Shown: in pieces, positions 25,446 to 35,490 of the stretch
How the letters are laid out: each line of letters starts with the position of its first letter
Position numbering within the stretch: position 1 is the first letter of the stretch
Origin: Salinibaculum litoreum
GTDB lineage: Archaea; Halobacteriota; Halobacteria; Halobacteriales; Haloarculaceae
Assembly: GCA_009789175.1 (NCBI GenBank)
Contig: CP046866.1
Coordinates: 930,001 to 994,000 of the forward strand
Direction of reading: 5' to 3'
Length of the DNA stretch: 64,000 bases
Program-made: the position numbers and the translations under genes
The notes under the pieces: model-generated
The model's input: the letters and a program-made list of their open reading frames with translations, nothing else
The model's database searches: none
Told to the model about the DNA's origin: nothing

Positions 25446-27431
25446 TCACCGCGGGAGTTCGATGCGGACGACGTTCCCCCGAGGGTCGTTCTCCTCGAAG
25501 GTGAGCGTCCCACCGGACCGTCGCACAATCCAGTAGACGAGCCACAGTCCGAGTCCGCTGCCGTGGTACAGCGGCCCGACTGCCTCTTCGCCGCCGAGTA
25601 CCTGGCGCTCCATTTCCGGGATTCGCGGTCCGTCGTCCGCGATCTCGATAGCGAGCCAGTCCGCATCCATCTCGACACGGACGCCGACATCGGGGTTTTC
25701 CCGGTCGCTGTGTGTGATTGCGTTCGTCAGCAGTTCCTCGACCGCCTGCTCGATACGCCTCGTCGCGGTCACCTCGGCGTCGTCCGGGCATTCGACTGTC
25801 ACCGACGCATCCGGGTACTCCGCCTGTATCTGCTCTGTGACCTGCTGGAGAAGCGAGCAGACGTCGATAGAGCGACTGTCCGGCGATTCGAGCAGTGTCT
25901 CGATAATGTCCCGTTGCTTGTCGGCGACTGCCAGGAAATCCTCGCTCTTCGCGACGATACTGTCAGCGCTCTCGGCGGTGGTCCCGTCAGTCTCCGCTCG
26001 AATCTTCTCGGCCCGGCCACGGATGACGCTCATGTCGTTGCGGAGGTTGTGTCGCAATGCCCGTGCGAGAACCTGCAACTGCTTTTCCCGCTCTTTGCGT
26101 TCGGTGATATCCGTCTGGATGGCGACGAACGCGTCGACCTCCCCGTCGGTCATGATGGGCGCGACGGTCTGATTTGCGTGGTAGAGTTCGCCGTCTTTCC
26201 GGCGGTTGACGATGCTTTCGTCCCAGATGTCCCCCGCAAGTATCGTCTCCCAGAGGTCTTCATAGAAGGCCTGGTCGTGTTTGCCCGAGCTGAGAATGCG
26301 TGGTGTCCGACCGATTGCCTCCGCTGGCGTATAGCCGGTGATGTCCTCGAACGCGGGGTTTGCGTATTCGATGGTCCCTCTCGCATCGGTCAGGAAGACG
26401 GCGTGTCCCGCCGCTTCGACACCCCGACGGAACTGCCTGAGTTCCTGCTCGCGTTCCTCCCGTTCTGTGATATACCGGTCCAGTGTGTGGCTCAGTTCGT
26501 TGAACGTCGTGCCGATTCGCTCCCACTCCTCGGTGCCTCCAACAGATATCTCGGTCCCGTAGTTCTGGTTCCCCAGCGTCTCGAATCCGTCGAGCAGGTG
26601 CTCGACCTGCGTGAGATTGCGCCGGTAGTTCCACCAGCCAAAGCCCGCGACGGCGAAGAGAACGGTGAGGAGCATCCCGAACTGGAGATACGTCGTCTGC
26701 TGCATCGCCGGCTGGATGACCGACTGACTCTCGCTGACTGTCACCGACCAGTTCGTCTCTGTCAACGTGGCGTTGCCGAGAACGAGGTCGGACGACGGGT
26801 CCGGGTCGGTCGTGTAGATACTGTTGCCGGCCGCTGACTGCACGGTCAGACCCTTCGAGTCGTCCATCGAATCGGCGGTCTGGCCGAAAAACGACGTATT
26901 TCCGAGATGGAAGGCAGCGTTGAACGTGCCGACGATTGTGCCGTTCTGTCGAATCGGCGTGCTTATCGTGACGATGTAGTTCCCCGACTCGGCCTTGACG
27001 GGAGCACTCACGTAGGTGTCGCCCTGGCTCGCCTGCTGGAAGTACTCGCGGTCACTGAAATCCTGCCCCGTGAGATTGCGCCGCTGCGCTGCCGAGAGGT
27101 CGGATTCGATACTCGTCATCGTGCCGTTTGCTGCGATGACTGACGCACCTGAAAAGTCCGTCTCGTTTACGAACGACTGGATACTCTCCTGCTGTGCCGG
27201 AGTCCCGTGGGTCCCGATATCGGGGTTTCGCGCCCACAGTGTCACCGTCGTCTGATGGTCTCTGAGACGGGTATCGAGTTCCGACTGGACGAAGGCCGCG
27301 GTCTGGGTTACCTCCGTCTCGTGTTGGTCCTCGACTGTCCCTCTGTAGAGCTGAAAGCCGACCAGAATCGATGCGGAGAGAACAATCGCGACAGTTATCA
27401 ATCCCAGAAAGAATATCCGGCGAGATTTCAT
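25446..27431 (-). CDS. membrane sensor histidine kinase (Cache-HAMP-PAS-HisKA-HATPase)
   Basis: 661 residues. TM1 at about 5-28 and TM2 near 254-276 flank an extracellular sensor of about 220 residues that looks like a double-Cache domain. A HAMP segment (about 277-330) and a PAS domain (about 350-460; GRTPRILSSGKHDQAFYEDLWE) follow. The H-box LARALRHNLRNDMSVIRG carries the phosphorylatable His, and the ATPase has GLGLWLVYWIVRRSGG. No response regulator gene is adjacent, so its partner is elsewhere. Stimulus unknown. Confidence 0.93.
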   Translation of the reverse strand: MKSRRIFFLGLITVAIVLSASILVGFQLYRGTVEDQHETEVTQTAAFVQSELDTRLRDHQTTVTLWARNPDIGTHGTPAQQESIQSFVNETDFSGASVIAANGTMTSIESDLSAAQRRNLTGQDFSDREYFQQASQGDTYVSAPVKAESGNYIVTISTPIRQNGTIVGTFNAAFHLGNTSFFGQTADSMDDSKGLTVQSAAGNSIYTTDPDPSSDLVLGNATLTETNWSVTVSESQSVIQPAMQQTTYLQFGMLLTVLFAVAGFGWWNYRRNLTQVEHLLDGFETLGNQNYGTEISVGGTEEWERIGTTFNELSHTLDRYITEREEREQELRQFRRGVEAAGHAVFLTDARGTIEYANPAFEDITGYTPAEAIGRTPRILSSGKHDQAFYEDLWETILAGDIWDESIVNRRKDGELYHANQTVAPIMTDGEVDAFVAIQTDITERKEREKQLQVLARALRHNLRNDMSVIRGRAEKIRAETDGTTAESADSIVAKSEDFLAVADKQRDIIETLLESPDSRSIDVCSLLQQVTEQIQAEYPDASVTVECPDDAEVTATRRIEQAVEELLTNAITHSDRENPDVGVRVEMDADWLAIEIADDGPRIPEMERQVLGGEEAVGPLYHGSGLGLWLVYWIVRRSGGTLTFEENDPRGNVVRIELPR

Positions 27432-27562
27432 CTATGATTCCGCAGACACCGGACCGAACGGACACCGGCTAGGCTGTCCTTACCTGACCGCACTGTTCCC
27501 ATATGCTATGTACCCAGACGAGGCCTATTTACAGGTCTGTCGGTTGCCGAGTCATCCTTTCA

Positions 27563-28141
27563 TCACCCGTCAGTGGCCCGCCAGAGGTACAACGAGGCAT
27601 GTGACCGGTAGGGTGCCCACTGCTCGGCATGGGCCCGCATCTCAGCGCGGGTCAACTCCGAACCGACAACCTCCTGGATCCCCTTGCGAATACCGAGGTC
27701 TTCCACGGGGAACACGTCCGGCCGGCCCAGACAGAACAGCAAAAACATCTTGGCGGTCCACGGGCCAACGCCGTGTATCCCGGTTAGTTCCGCCATCACC
27801 GCCTCGTCGCTTTTGTCAGCGAAATACGTGTGGTCGTAGTCCCGAGTCTCGAAGCGCTCGGCAGCGGCTCTGACGTACTCCACTTTGGCCGCGGAGAGCC
27901 CGATGTTCCGAAGCATTTCGGGGTCCGCTGCCAGCATCGACCGGGGCGTCACCTCGAAGCGCTCGAAGAGGCGCTCCCGGATGGCTGCCGCGGCGTCCAT
28001 CGAGACCTGCTGGCGCAGGATAGAGACGACAAAGCGGGGAAACAACTGGTCGGCAGCGGCGACTTCCACCGGGCCGTGCGCGTCGACGAGCGGGCCAAGG
28101 TCCGGGTCGCCAGCGAGGACCTCCCGTGCCTCCGGGTCCAT
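27563..28141 (-). CDS. alkA: DNA-3-methyladenine glycosylase II (AlkA-type)
   Basis: 192 residues, HhH-GPD superfamily. [25 protein letters not shown], then [21 protein letters not shown], and [37 protein letters not shown], where the HhH and following catalytic Asp (EDLGI) are intact. Removes alkylated bases from DNA. No Fe-S cysteines, unlike MutY or Nth. Start at 28141 ([11 protein letters not shown]) rather than the longer frame at 28255, which crosses the pelA promoter. Divergent from pelA. Confidence 0.92.
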   Translation of the reverse strand: MDPEAREVLAGDPDLGPLVDAHGPVEVAAADQLFPRFVVSILRQQVSMDAAAAIRERLFERFEVTPRSMLAADPEMLRNIGLSAAKVEYVRAAAERFETRDYDHTYFADKSDEAVMAELTGIHGVGPWTAKMFLLFCLGRPDVFPVEDLGIRKGIQEVVGSELTRAEMRAHAEQWAPYRSHASLYLWRATDG

Positions 28142-28253
28142 ACCCGGGCGTTCGTGCCAGTACAGTTCAAAGGCTCGGCTCGTCGTCTGCGGGACTGGCA
28201 AACCCCGGGCCGGTACCAGCACGCACTTATCCCACTGGCTCGGAGACCCGGGC

Positions 28254-29321
28254 ATGCGAATCGCCGACCGCTATACCGTCGAGGGCGGCCGGGAGCGCCT
28301 GACGCTGGTCCCCGAAAGTCTCGACGACCTGTGGCATCTCTCACACGTCATCGAGCCCGGGGACCGCGTCGCCGGCGACACCACGCGGCGCATCCAGCGC
28401 GACGACGAGCAACTCCGCGATACCGGCGGCGAGCGCGAACACCTCTGGCTGGAAATCGCCGTCGAGACGGTGGAGTTCGCCAAGTTCGCCAACCGTCTCC
28501 GCGTCGGCGGCGAAATCGCTGACTGCTCCCGTGAGGACCAGCTCGGCCATCACCACACCATCAACGTCGAGGAACGCGACGAAATCGAGGTCGAGAAGGT
28601 GTGGAAACCCGACCAAGAGGAGCGCATCGAGGAAGCCGTCGAGGCCACGGAGAACGCCGACGTAGCCATCGCGACCGTCGAGGAGGGCGAGGCACACGTT
28701 CACACCGTTGCCCAGTACGGCGTCGAGGAACGGGCGACCATCACTGCACCCACGGGCAAAGGCGAGTACGCCCGCCCGCGATCGGAGTTGTTCTCGGAAC
28801 TGACCGACGTACTGGCTCGACTGGATGTAGACGCTATCATCCTCGCCGGCCCCGGGTTCACCAAGCAAGACACACTGGATTACATCGAGGAGGAGACACA
28901 GAACCTCGCAGAGAAGATTACGACCGTGGATACAAGCGCCGTCGGTGACCGCGGCGTCCACGAAGTCCTCAAGCGAGGCGCAGTCGACGAGGTACAACGC
29001 GAGACGCGTATCGCCGAGGAGTCGGCACTCATCGACGAACTGACCGAACGAATCGCCGAGGGGGCGAAAGTCGCCTACGGACCGGACCAGGTTGCCACAG
29101 CCGCAGATTACGGTGCAATCGAGGACCTGCTGGTACTGGACGACCGACTGCGCGAGGAGCGCAGCGGGGATGGCGAGTGGGCTATCGATGTCGATACCGT
29201 TATCGAGACGACAGAGCAGAAGGGTGGCGACGTGACAGTATTCTCCGGGGAGTTCGCCCCGGGGCAGCAACTGCGCAACCTCGGTGGTATCGCAGCCCTA
29301 CTCAGATACCGCCTGGAGTGA
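28254..29321 (+). CDS. pelA: mRNA surveillance protein Pelota
   Basis: 355 residues. [33 protein letters not shown] begins the Sm-like domain, followed by eRF1-like domains 2 and 3: [41 protein letters not shown], and the end [29 protein letters not shown]. Dissociates stalled ribosomes with ABCE1 in no-go decay and lacks the GGQ of eRF1. ATG 28254 fits the family's usual start; the longer upstream frame is the shadow of alkA. Confidence 0.95.
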   Translation: MRIADRYTVEGGRERLTLVPESLDDLWHLSHVIEPGDRVAGDTTRRIQRDDEQLRDTGGEREHLWLEIAVETVEFAKFANRLRVGGEIADCSREDQLGHHHTINVEERDEIEVEKVWKPDQEERIEEAVEATENADVAIATVEEGEAHVHTVAQYGVEERATITAPTGKGEYARPRSELFSELTDVLARLDVDAIILAGPGFTKQDTLDYIEEETQNLAEKITTVDTSAVGDRGVHEVLKRGAVDEVQRETRIAEESALIDELTERIAEGAKVAYGPDQVATAADYGAIEDLLVLDDRLREERSGDGEWAIDVDTVIETTEQKGGDVTVFSGEFAPGQQLRNLGGIAALLRYRLE

Positions 29322-29400
29322 GTATCGAAATCCGAAGCCGGCGAAACGATTTTTTGTGTGGCCTGCGTCGTAACACCAGTTAGTATCCGCTGGGTCTATA

Positions 29401-30642
29401 ATGACATCTGAAGAACAGTCTGAGGGGGGCCAGGACAATCCCAAGACGGCCAGGACGGTCGGGCAACTCGTCAAGTACAGCCGGGAGGTCAACCAGAGCA
29501 ACACGGTCGGTGAGGTGGGGACGTACGCACTCGAAGCCACGTTTCACGTGATGGACGGGCATCCATCGCCGACGGTCACCGAGGTCTACCAGGGTGACCT
29601 CCGGGTCCTTGAGAGTATGTCGCCCACCCTGAGTCCGGGTGACGACCCGTCACCGCTGGAGCGCCACGTCTACGAGACGGGGAAGACGGTCATCCTCCCC
29701 GCTGCCGGTACCGAGGTGGGCTACACCACGGAGGACACGGTGGTCGTCACGCCCGCGGACCTCGGCATCGAGGAACCGGATGCGGCGCTCACCATCGCGA
29801 CGCCGAGCATCTACAGCGACGAGATGGGCGAACTCGGCGTCATCATGACCGTCGAGTGGACGACTATCGACCACGTCGAGGAACACCACGTCAAGCCACT
29901 GGAGTATCTGGCCGACCACGTGGCGACCGCTATCAACAACATCCGCTCGCGGGAGCGACTGGAGCGGGCCCGCAACGACCTCGAAAAGCGAAAGGAGATG
30001 ATAGAGGTCTACGACCGCCTGCTGCGCCACGACCTGGGCAACGACCTGCAGGTCATCGCCGGCTTTTCCGATGCCATGGTCGGTCTCGTCGAGGACGACA
30101 AGACGACCGAGTACGCTGAGAAAATCCAGCGCACTGCGGGCGAGGCGGCCGACCTCATCGACCGCGTCGGCGACCTCGTGAAGACGCTCGAAAACGAGGG
30201 CGAACCCGAATCCCGCGCCGTCGAACCGATTCTGACGGGTGTGGTCGAGAATGTCGACACCAAATTCGAGCGGCTCACCGTCGATTACGACCCCGAGGAG
30301 TTCGACTATCAGGTCTTCGCAGGCGATTTGCTCGACTCTATCTTTCAGAACATCCTCTCGAACGCTGCCGTCCACAACGACGGCGAGGTTGCCGTCGATG
30401 TCTACGCCGCAGAACCCAGTCCCGACACGGTCGTCATCGGCTTTGCAGACGACGGGGCCGGCGTCGCCGAGGCGGTCCGCGGCGAAATCTTCGAGATGGG
30501 CAAAAAAGGTCCAGAAAGCGAGGGAACGGGGCTCGGCATGGGGCTTGCCCGTGCGCTCACGGAATCCTACGGCGGCACCGTCGAGGTGCGGGACAGCGAG
30601 TACGGTGGCGCGGACTTCCGCGTGACGCTCGACCGTGCCTGA
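29401..30642 (+). CDS. cytosolic sensor histidine kinase (GAF-HisKA-HATPase)
   Basis: 413 residues, no membrane segment. A GAF-like domain (about 25-190) is followed by a coiled coil NIRSRERLERARNDLEKRK and the H-box YDRLLRHDLGNDLQVIAGFSD. ATPase boxes: NILSNAAVHNDGEV (N), FADDGAGVAEAVRG (G1), and GTGLGMGLARALTESYGG (G2). Haloarchaeal kinases of this kind often respond to small molecules or redox state; here nothing indicates the signal. No response regulator is adjacent. Confidence 0.9.
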   Translation: MTSEEQSEGGQDNPKTARTVGQLVKYSREVNQSNTVGEVGTYALEATFHVMDGHPSPTVTEVYQGDLRVLESMSPTLSPGDDPSPLERHVYETGKTVILPAAGTEVGYTTEDTVVVTPADLGIEEPDAALTIATPSIYSDEMGELGVIMTVEWTTIDHVEEHHVKPLEYLADHVATAINNIRSRERLERARNDLEKRKEMIEVYDRLLRHDLGNDLQVIAGFSDAMVGLVEDDKTTEYAEKIQRTAGEAADLIDRVGDLVKTLENEGEPESRAVEPILTGVVENVDTKFERLTVDYDPEEFDYQVFAGDLLDSIFQNILSNAAVHNDGEVAVDVYAAEPSPDTVVIGFADDGAGVAEAVRGEIFEMGKKGPESEGTGLGMGLARALTESYGGTVEVRDSEYGGADFRVTLDRA

Positions 30643-30652
30643 CCGTCTGCAA

Positions 30653-31426
30653 TCAGTTCTCCGATACCTCGATTGAGAGGCCATCGCGTGCCATCCGAAC
30701 GTCGCCGTCGTACTGTTTCCCCACTGACGCCAGCATCTCCTCGTGGTTGCCCTCCATATGTGGATAGAGATGGGTGAGATAGACCCGTCCGATGTCCGCG
30801 TCGGCCTCGGCGAGCGCCCCTCCGAGTGTCGACGGCGTCGGGTGGTTGGAGACATCGACTTCGTCGGGGAACGAGCAGTCGTGAACGAGGACCGCGGACC
30901 CGTCGGCAAAGTCGACGAGGTCGGGGAACGCCTCGCTGTCGCCGCTGAACGTGATCGGACCGGCCTCGTCGGTGGCCTCGAAGCGGTAGGCCAGACAGTC
31001 CATCGAGTGTCGGGTCTCCATCGCCGCCACCTCGAAGCCGGCTATCTCGTGTGGGTCCGATCGGGAGGTCGGCCCCACTTCGCGCATCGTGAGGTCGAGT
31101 CTGTCCTGCATGTACTCGTGGGCGTCGAGCAGGCCCTCGACCAGGCTCTCAGTCCCCTCGGGACCGACGACGGTCAGTGACTCCTCGCCGGCGAGCCAGC
31201 GGGCTTTCATAAGTGGCATGATATCGGAGATATGGTCGAGGTGGTGATGGGTGAGAAGGAGCGTGTCGACGCCCTCGTAGCCGACGCCGGTGCGCGCGAG
31301 GCCGTGGAGCGCGCCGCTCCCGCAGTCGACCATGAGGGTGTTCTCGCCCGCTTCCAGAAGCAACCCGGTCTGAAAGCGGTCGCCGGTGGGCATGGCGCTG
31401 CCGGTGCCGAGAAAGGTCAGGCGCAT
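30653..31426 (-). CDS. MBL-fold metallo-hydrolase (RNase Z-like)
   Basis: 257 residues. LTFLGTGSAMPTGDRFQTGLLLEAGENTLMVDCG at the start, the zinc motif LLTHHHLDHISDIMPL, then SGDSEAFPDLVDFADGSAVLVHDCS and the late His in YLTHLYPHM. Related to RNase Z/elaC proteins, but the flexible exosite arm is short, so a role in tRNA 3' processing is not certain. Start at 31426 chosen over 31453. The 280-base gap downstream, to 31708, contains only short frames that I do not support as genes. Confidence 0.85.
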   Translation of the reverse strand: MRLTFLGTGSAMPTGDRFQTGLLLEAGENTLMVDCGSGALHGLARTGVGYEGVDTLLLTHHHLDHISDIMPLMKARWLAGEESLTVVGPEGTESLVEGLLDAHEYMQDRLDLTMREVGPTSRSDPHEIAGFEVAAMETRHSMDCLAYRFEATDEAGPITFSGDSEAFPDLVDFADGSAVLVHDCSFPDEVDVSNHPTPSTLGGALAEADADIGRVYLTHLYPHMEGNHEEMLASVGKQYDGDVRMARDGLSIEVSEN

Positions 31427-31708
31427 ACCTGCTGTGTGGAGAGCCCTGCCCAAAGGTCTGGCCTCCTCTGGCCCCGGATGTCTCGGGTGGCATCTCGATG
31501 AGTATGACAGCCTCGTCGGTCGAGGGATACCAGCTCGATATCTTGCCGCAACCTACGAGCGTCGGTCGTCGGATTTCCAGCGACTAGACCACTACTGTCG
31601 GCTGTGAGCGGGTGGTTCGGCGACGAGTCCGTTGTCGGGGGTCGACTCAGTTATAGCCGGGGCCGTGTCGGGAAAGACCATTCAGAGCCTGTAGACACGT
31701 GGTGAGTA

Positions 31709-32632
31709 ATGAGCTCCGAGCATCCGAACGGTAACGCCGCACAGTTCGTCGCGAACCTCCGTACACTCCAGTACAGGGAGGTCGTGATGGCTGCTGCGAC
31801 GCTGGCCGTCCTCGCAGGGTCTATCGTCTTTTTCCCCGGCATCGATAACGTCACTGCAGGGTTACAATCCGAAGTTTCAGCGCCTCTGTTGGGGCTTTTC
31901 GTGCTCGTGGCGGTTGTCGCCGGGGTGGTCAAAGGGATGATCGGATTCGGGTATGCACTCATCACGACGCCGATTTTCGCGTCGGTCATCGACCCGACAC
32001 TCGCGGTTGTCGTCCTCGCTATCCCGCCGTGGATGATAAACATGTTTCAGGTCGGGGAGACAGACACCGGACTCGCGTTCATCAGAGAGGAGTGGGTCCT
32101 GCTGGCGCTCGCAGTTGTCGGCTCCGTCATCGGCGTGACCTTCCTCGCCGAGTACCGGACTGGCCCTATCGTGCCCTTTCTTATTGGCCTCGTCTTGCTC
32201 GGATACGTCGCATTCCAACTCGCACAGAGCTTTGTCACGGTTGAGCGGGCCCACCACCCCCTTGGCCTGAGCGTGGCCGGGTTCCTGGAAGGGTTTTTGC
32301 TCGCTGTCGCCAACCTTGGCCCGCTACTTCCGGCCTATTTCCACACGTTCGAGCGTGATGTCGACCGGTACATCGGCGGGCTCTCGATGGTCCTGGGGGC
32401 GATTTTCACAGCCCGAATCCTCCAGATGGTCTTTTTCACCGACCTGATGACGACCTACCGCCTCTGGCTGGGCTCTGTCATCGCGCTCGTGACCGTCGTC
32501 GGACTCGTCATCGGTACCTACCTCCGCCGACTGGAGGTCGACGAGCAGAAGTTCAACTGGTTCGTCGTCGCCCTGTTGTTCGTCATCGCAGTCAACATCT
32601 TTCGGAACACGGTCCCTGCCCTGTTCTTCTGA
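31709..32632 (+). CDS. TauE/SafE family sulfite/anion permease
   Basis: 307 residues with about eight transmembrane segments. GVVKGMIGFGYALITTPIFASVIDPTLAVVVLAIPPWMINMFQ is the family signature, and GLSVAGFLEGFLLAVANLGPLLPAYF is the second repeat. Likely exports sulfite or a related anion, or takes up an organic acid. Stands alone between the MBL protein and leuS; no sulfur genes nearby. Confidence 0.85.
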   Translation: MSSEHPNGNAAQFVANLRTLQYREVVMAAATLAVLAGSIVFFPGIDNVTAGLQSEVSAPLLGLFVLVAVVAGVVKGMIGFGYALITTPIFASVIDPTLAVVVLAIPPWMINMFQVGETDTGLAFIREEWVLLALAVVGSVIGVTFLAEYRTGPIVPFLIGLVLLGYVAFQLAQSFVTVERAHHPLGLSVAGFLEGFLLAVANLGPLLPAYFHTFERDVDRYIGGLSMVLGAIFTARILQMVFFTDLMTTYRLWLGSVIALVTVVGLVIGTYLRRLEVDEQKFNWFVVALLFVIAVNIFRNTVPALFF

Positions 32633-32785
32633 TACTGTCTGCGATAAGAGAGCGGTGGGACACTCCCCTATAGCGGCAGAGAGACGCCAAGAATACGTCT
32701 GGAGCGAGTGAAAGAGAGACAGCCATCAGTATGAGAGCGGACCGAACAATGATATGCTCGCGGGTCGCACTCTCTTGCAACTTCA

Positions 32786-35428
32786 ATGTCTGAGCGGAGC
32801 TACAACCACGCGCGAGTCCAGGAGTACTGGCAATACGTCTGGGACCGCGAGAACGCATACGAATTTCCCGCCAACGCAACCGACCCGACCTACGTCCTGG
32901 GGATGTTTCCCTACACCTCCGGGAATCTCCACATGGGCCACGTCCGTAACTACGCTATCACCGACGCCTACGCCCGGTACCGCCGGATGGCAGGTGACGA
33001 CGTCCTCCACCCGATGGGCTGGGACGCCTTCGGGTTGCCCGCCGAGAACGCCGCCTACGAGCGATACACCGACCCCCAGTCCTGGACTGACGCCTGCATC
33101 GCCCAGATGCGCGAGGAGATGGAAGACATGGGCTTTGGCTACGACTGGTCCCGAGAGATAACCACCTGTCGCCCGGACTACTATCGCTGGAATCAGTACT
33201 TCTTCCGGCAGTTCTACGAAGAGGGACTCGTCGAATATCGGGGCGCGACAGTCAACTGGTGTCCGGACTGTGAGACGGTGCTCGCCGACGCACAGGTCGA
33301 CGAACGCGAGGAGGGGGACCACACCGACTCCGTCTGCTGGCGGTGTGAGACACCGGTCAGCCAGCGCGAACTCGACCAGTGGTTTTTCACGATTACGGAC
33401 TACGCCGACGAACTGCTGGAGGGCCTCGACGACCTGGAGGGCTGGCCCGACAGCGTCCGGGAGATACAGCGCAACTGGATCGGTAAACGCGAGGGCACAA
33501 CGGTCTCGTTCGATGTCCCCGACTACGGGGACGTGGAGGTGTTCACCACGCGGCTGGACACCATCTGTGGCGCGACTTACGTCGCGCTCGCGCCCGGTCA
33601 CGACCTCGTCGATGACCTCGCGAGCGAGGACGACGACGTGGCGGCGTACGTCGAGATGGTGCGTGGCGAACGGGACCACGGCGGGATGTCCGGCGTCGAG
33701 ACGGCAGCGACAGCGGTCAACCCCGTGACCGGCGAGGACGTACCCGTCTACGTCGCCGAGTACGTTCTGGACGACGTGGGGACGGGGGCGGTCATGGGCG
33801 TGCCTGCCCACAACGAACAGGACCACGCCTTCGCGATGGAACAGGACCTGCCCATCGAGCAGGTGGTCGAACCCGTCGACGGCTCCGCCGACCAGTTGCC
33901 CGGCGAACCCTTCACCGAGGAGGGGATGGTCACCGACAGCGGCGCGTACGACGGGCTGGCGAGTTCCGCAGCCCGCGAACACATGCTTGAGGACCTCGCC
34001 GAAGCCGAAGAAGACGTGACCTACCGGCTCCGGGACTGGCTCATTTCCCGGCAACGCTACTGGGGGACGCCGATTCCCATCGTCCACTGTGAGGACTGTG
34101 GCCCGGTGCCCGTCCCCGAAGAGGACTTGCCCGTCGAACTGCCGGAGTTCGTCCAGACAACGGGGAACCCCCTGGAGAGTATCGACTCCTTCGTCGAGAC
34201 GGAGTGTCCGGAGTGTGGCGGGCCGGCAAAGCGCGAGACGGACACGATGGACACCTTCGTCGACTCCTCGTGGTACTTCCTGCGGTATCTCTCGCCGGAA
34301 CTGGCAACGGCACCGTTCGACAGCGACCGGGCCGACGACTGGCTCCCGGTCGATGTCTACGTCGGCGGTGAGGAACACGCGGTCCTCCATCTCCTGTATA
34401 TCCGCTTTTTCACGCGGGCACTGGCGGACATCGGGCTACTCGACTTCCGAGAGCCAGTCCAGCAACTGCTCAATCAGGGGACCGTGCTGTACGACGGCGA
34501 GAAGATGTCGAAGACGAAAGGGAACGTCGTCAACCCTCACGAATACGGTGCCGAGACGACGCGGCTGTTCGTCCTCTCGGCGGCCCATCCCGAGCAGGAC
34601 TTCGAGTGGACTGCCCGCGAGGTCAGCAGTTCCTACGACTTACAGCAGACGCTGTTCCGGATGGTCCATACGTTCACCGACGGCATCGAGACACGCGAAA
34701 ACAGGGAGTCACACGACGAGTACGTCGCCCGCGAGATCGACCGCACTATTGCCGCGACGACCGACGACTACGACCGCTTTCGCTTTCACCAGGCCGTCAC
34801 CGAGATTCGCACCCTCGCCCAGTTGCTGCGCCAGTACCGCGAATACGGGACGCCTAACGAGGCCGTTTACCGCCGCGGTCTCCGGGCACTGACCCGACTC
34901 GTGGCCCCGCTTACACCCTATCTGGGTGAGGAGATGTGGAATCTGCTCCGCGGTGACGGCCTCGTTGCCCACGCAGACTGGCCGACTCCCGAGTCCTCGG
35001 TCGCAAACTACGACGTCCAGCGCAGTCTCGTCCGCAACCTCCGGGCTGACGTGCGTGACATCTTCGACGTGGCGAACATCGAGGACGCCGACAACATCGA
35101 GGTCATCGTCGCACCCGACTGGAAGTACGACGCCTACGAACTCGCTCGTGATGCCGACGAGAGCGATGCCGTTGTGGGCAAGATTATGACCGACGATGAG
35201 ATACAGCAGTACGGGTCGACCGCGCAGTCCTACGCCGAGGAGCTGAACGAACAGCAGGCCCAACTGGAGCCGGTGCTCGGCCGCGACGAGGAGTACAACC
35301 TGCTGGAGCGGGCTGCCTGGCTGCTACGCGATGAGTTCGATACGGACGTGACGGTGCGGAAAGCCGAACCGGACGAAGACCGGGCGAGCAAAGCCGCACC
35401 CGGAAAGCCGGCCGTCCACATCACCTGA
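32786..35428 (+). CDS. leuS: leucyl-tRNA synthetase
   Basis: 880 residues, class I aminoacyl-tRNA synthetase. HMGH (49-52) is the HIGH motif and KMSKT (573-577) the KMSKS motif. The editing domain lies between them; LDTICGATYVALAPGHDLV is its threonine-rich region. Cysteine clusters WCPDCETVLADAQ and CWRCETP, and CEDCGP with CPECGGP, suggest zinc ribbons. The layout is bacterial-like (editing domain after the zinc part) as in other haloarchaeal LeuS. Charges tRNA-Leu, whose CAG gene is at 5194. Confidence 0.95.
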   Translation: MSERSYNHARVQEYWQYVWDRENAYEFPANATDPTYVLGMFPYTSGNLHMGHVRNYAITDAYARYRRMAGDDVLHPMGWDAFGLPAENAAYERYTDPQSWTDACIAQMREEMEDMGFGYDWSREITTCRPDYYRWNQYFFRQFYEEGLVEYRGATVNWCPDCETVLADAQVDEREEGDHTDSVCWRCETPVSQRELDQWFFTITDYADELLEGLDDLEGWPDSVREIQRNWIGKREGTTVSFDVPDYGDVEVFTTRLDTICGATYVALAPGHDLVDDLASEDDDVAAYVEMVRGERDHGGMSGVETAATAVNPVTGEDVPVYVAEYVLDDVGTGAVMGVPAHNEQDHAFAMEQDLPIEQVVEPVDGSADQLPGEPFTEEGMVTDSGAYDGLASSAAREHMLEDLAEAEEDVTYRLRDWLISRQRYWGTPIPIVHCEDCGPVPVPEEDLPVELPEFVQTTGNPLESIDSFVETECPECGGPAKRETDTMDTFVDSSWYFLRYLSPELATAPFDSDRADDWLPVDVYVGGEEHAVLHLLYIRFFTRALADIGLLDFREPVQQLLNQGTVLYDGEKMSKTKGNVVNPHEYGAETTRLFVLSAAHPEQDFEWTAREVSSSYDLQQTLFRMVHTFTDGIETRENRESHDEYVAREIDRTIAATTDDYDRFRFHQAVTEIRTLAQLLRQYREYGTPNEAVYRRGLRALTRLVAPLTPYLGEEMWNLLRGDGLVAHADWPTPESSVANYDVQRSLVRNLRADVRDIFDVANIEDADNIEVIVAPDWKYDAYELARDADESDAVVGKIMTDDEIQQYGSTAQSYAEELNEQQAQLEPVLGRDEEYNLLERAAWLLRDEFDTDVTVRKAEPDEDRASKAAPGKPAVHIT

Positions 35429-35490
35429 GAGCCGAGTCCGACTGATTCGGGGCCGGCCTTTTTGTACTGGCGGGAGAAGTGACCTGTAGC

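Noticed and set aside
31427-31708. 29-codon frame starting near 31498
   Set aside because: Short, without promoter or similarity; the gap between the MBL protein and permease seems to hold no gene.
32783-34390. 535-residue minus-strand frame opposite leuS
   Set aside because: Antisense of a leucyl-tRNA synthetase whose motifs are complete; no recognisable domain in the shadow.
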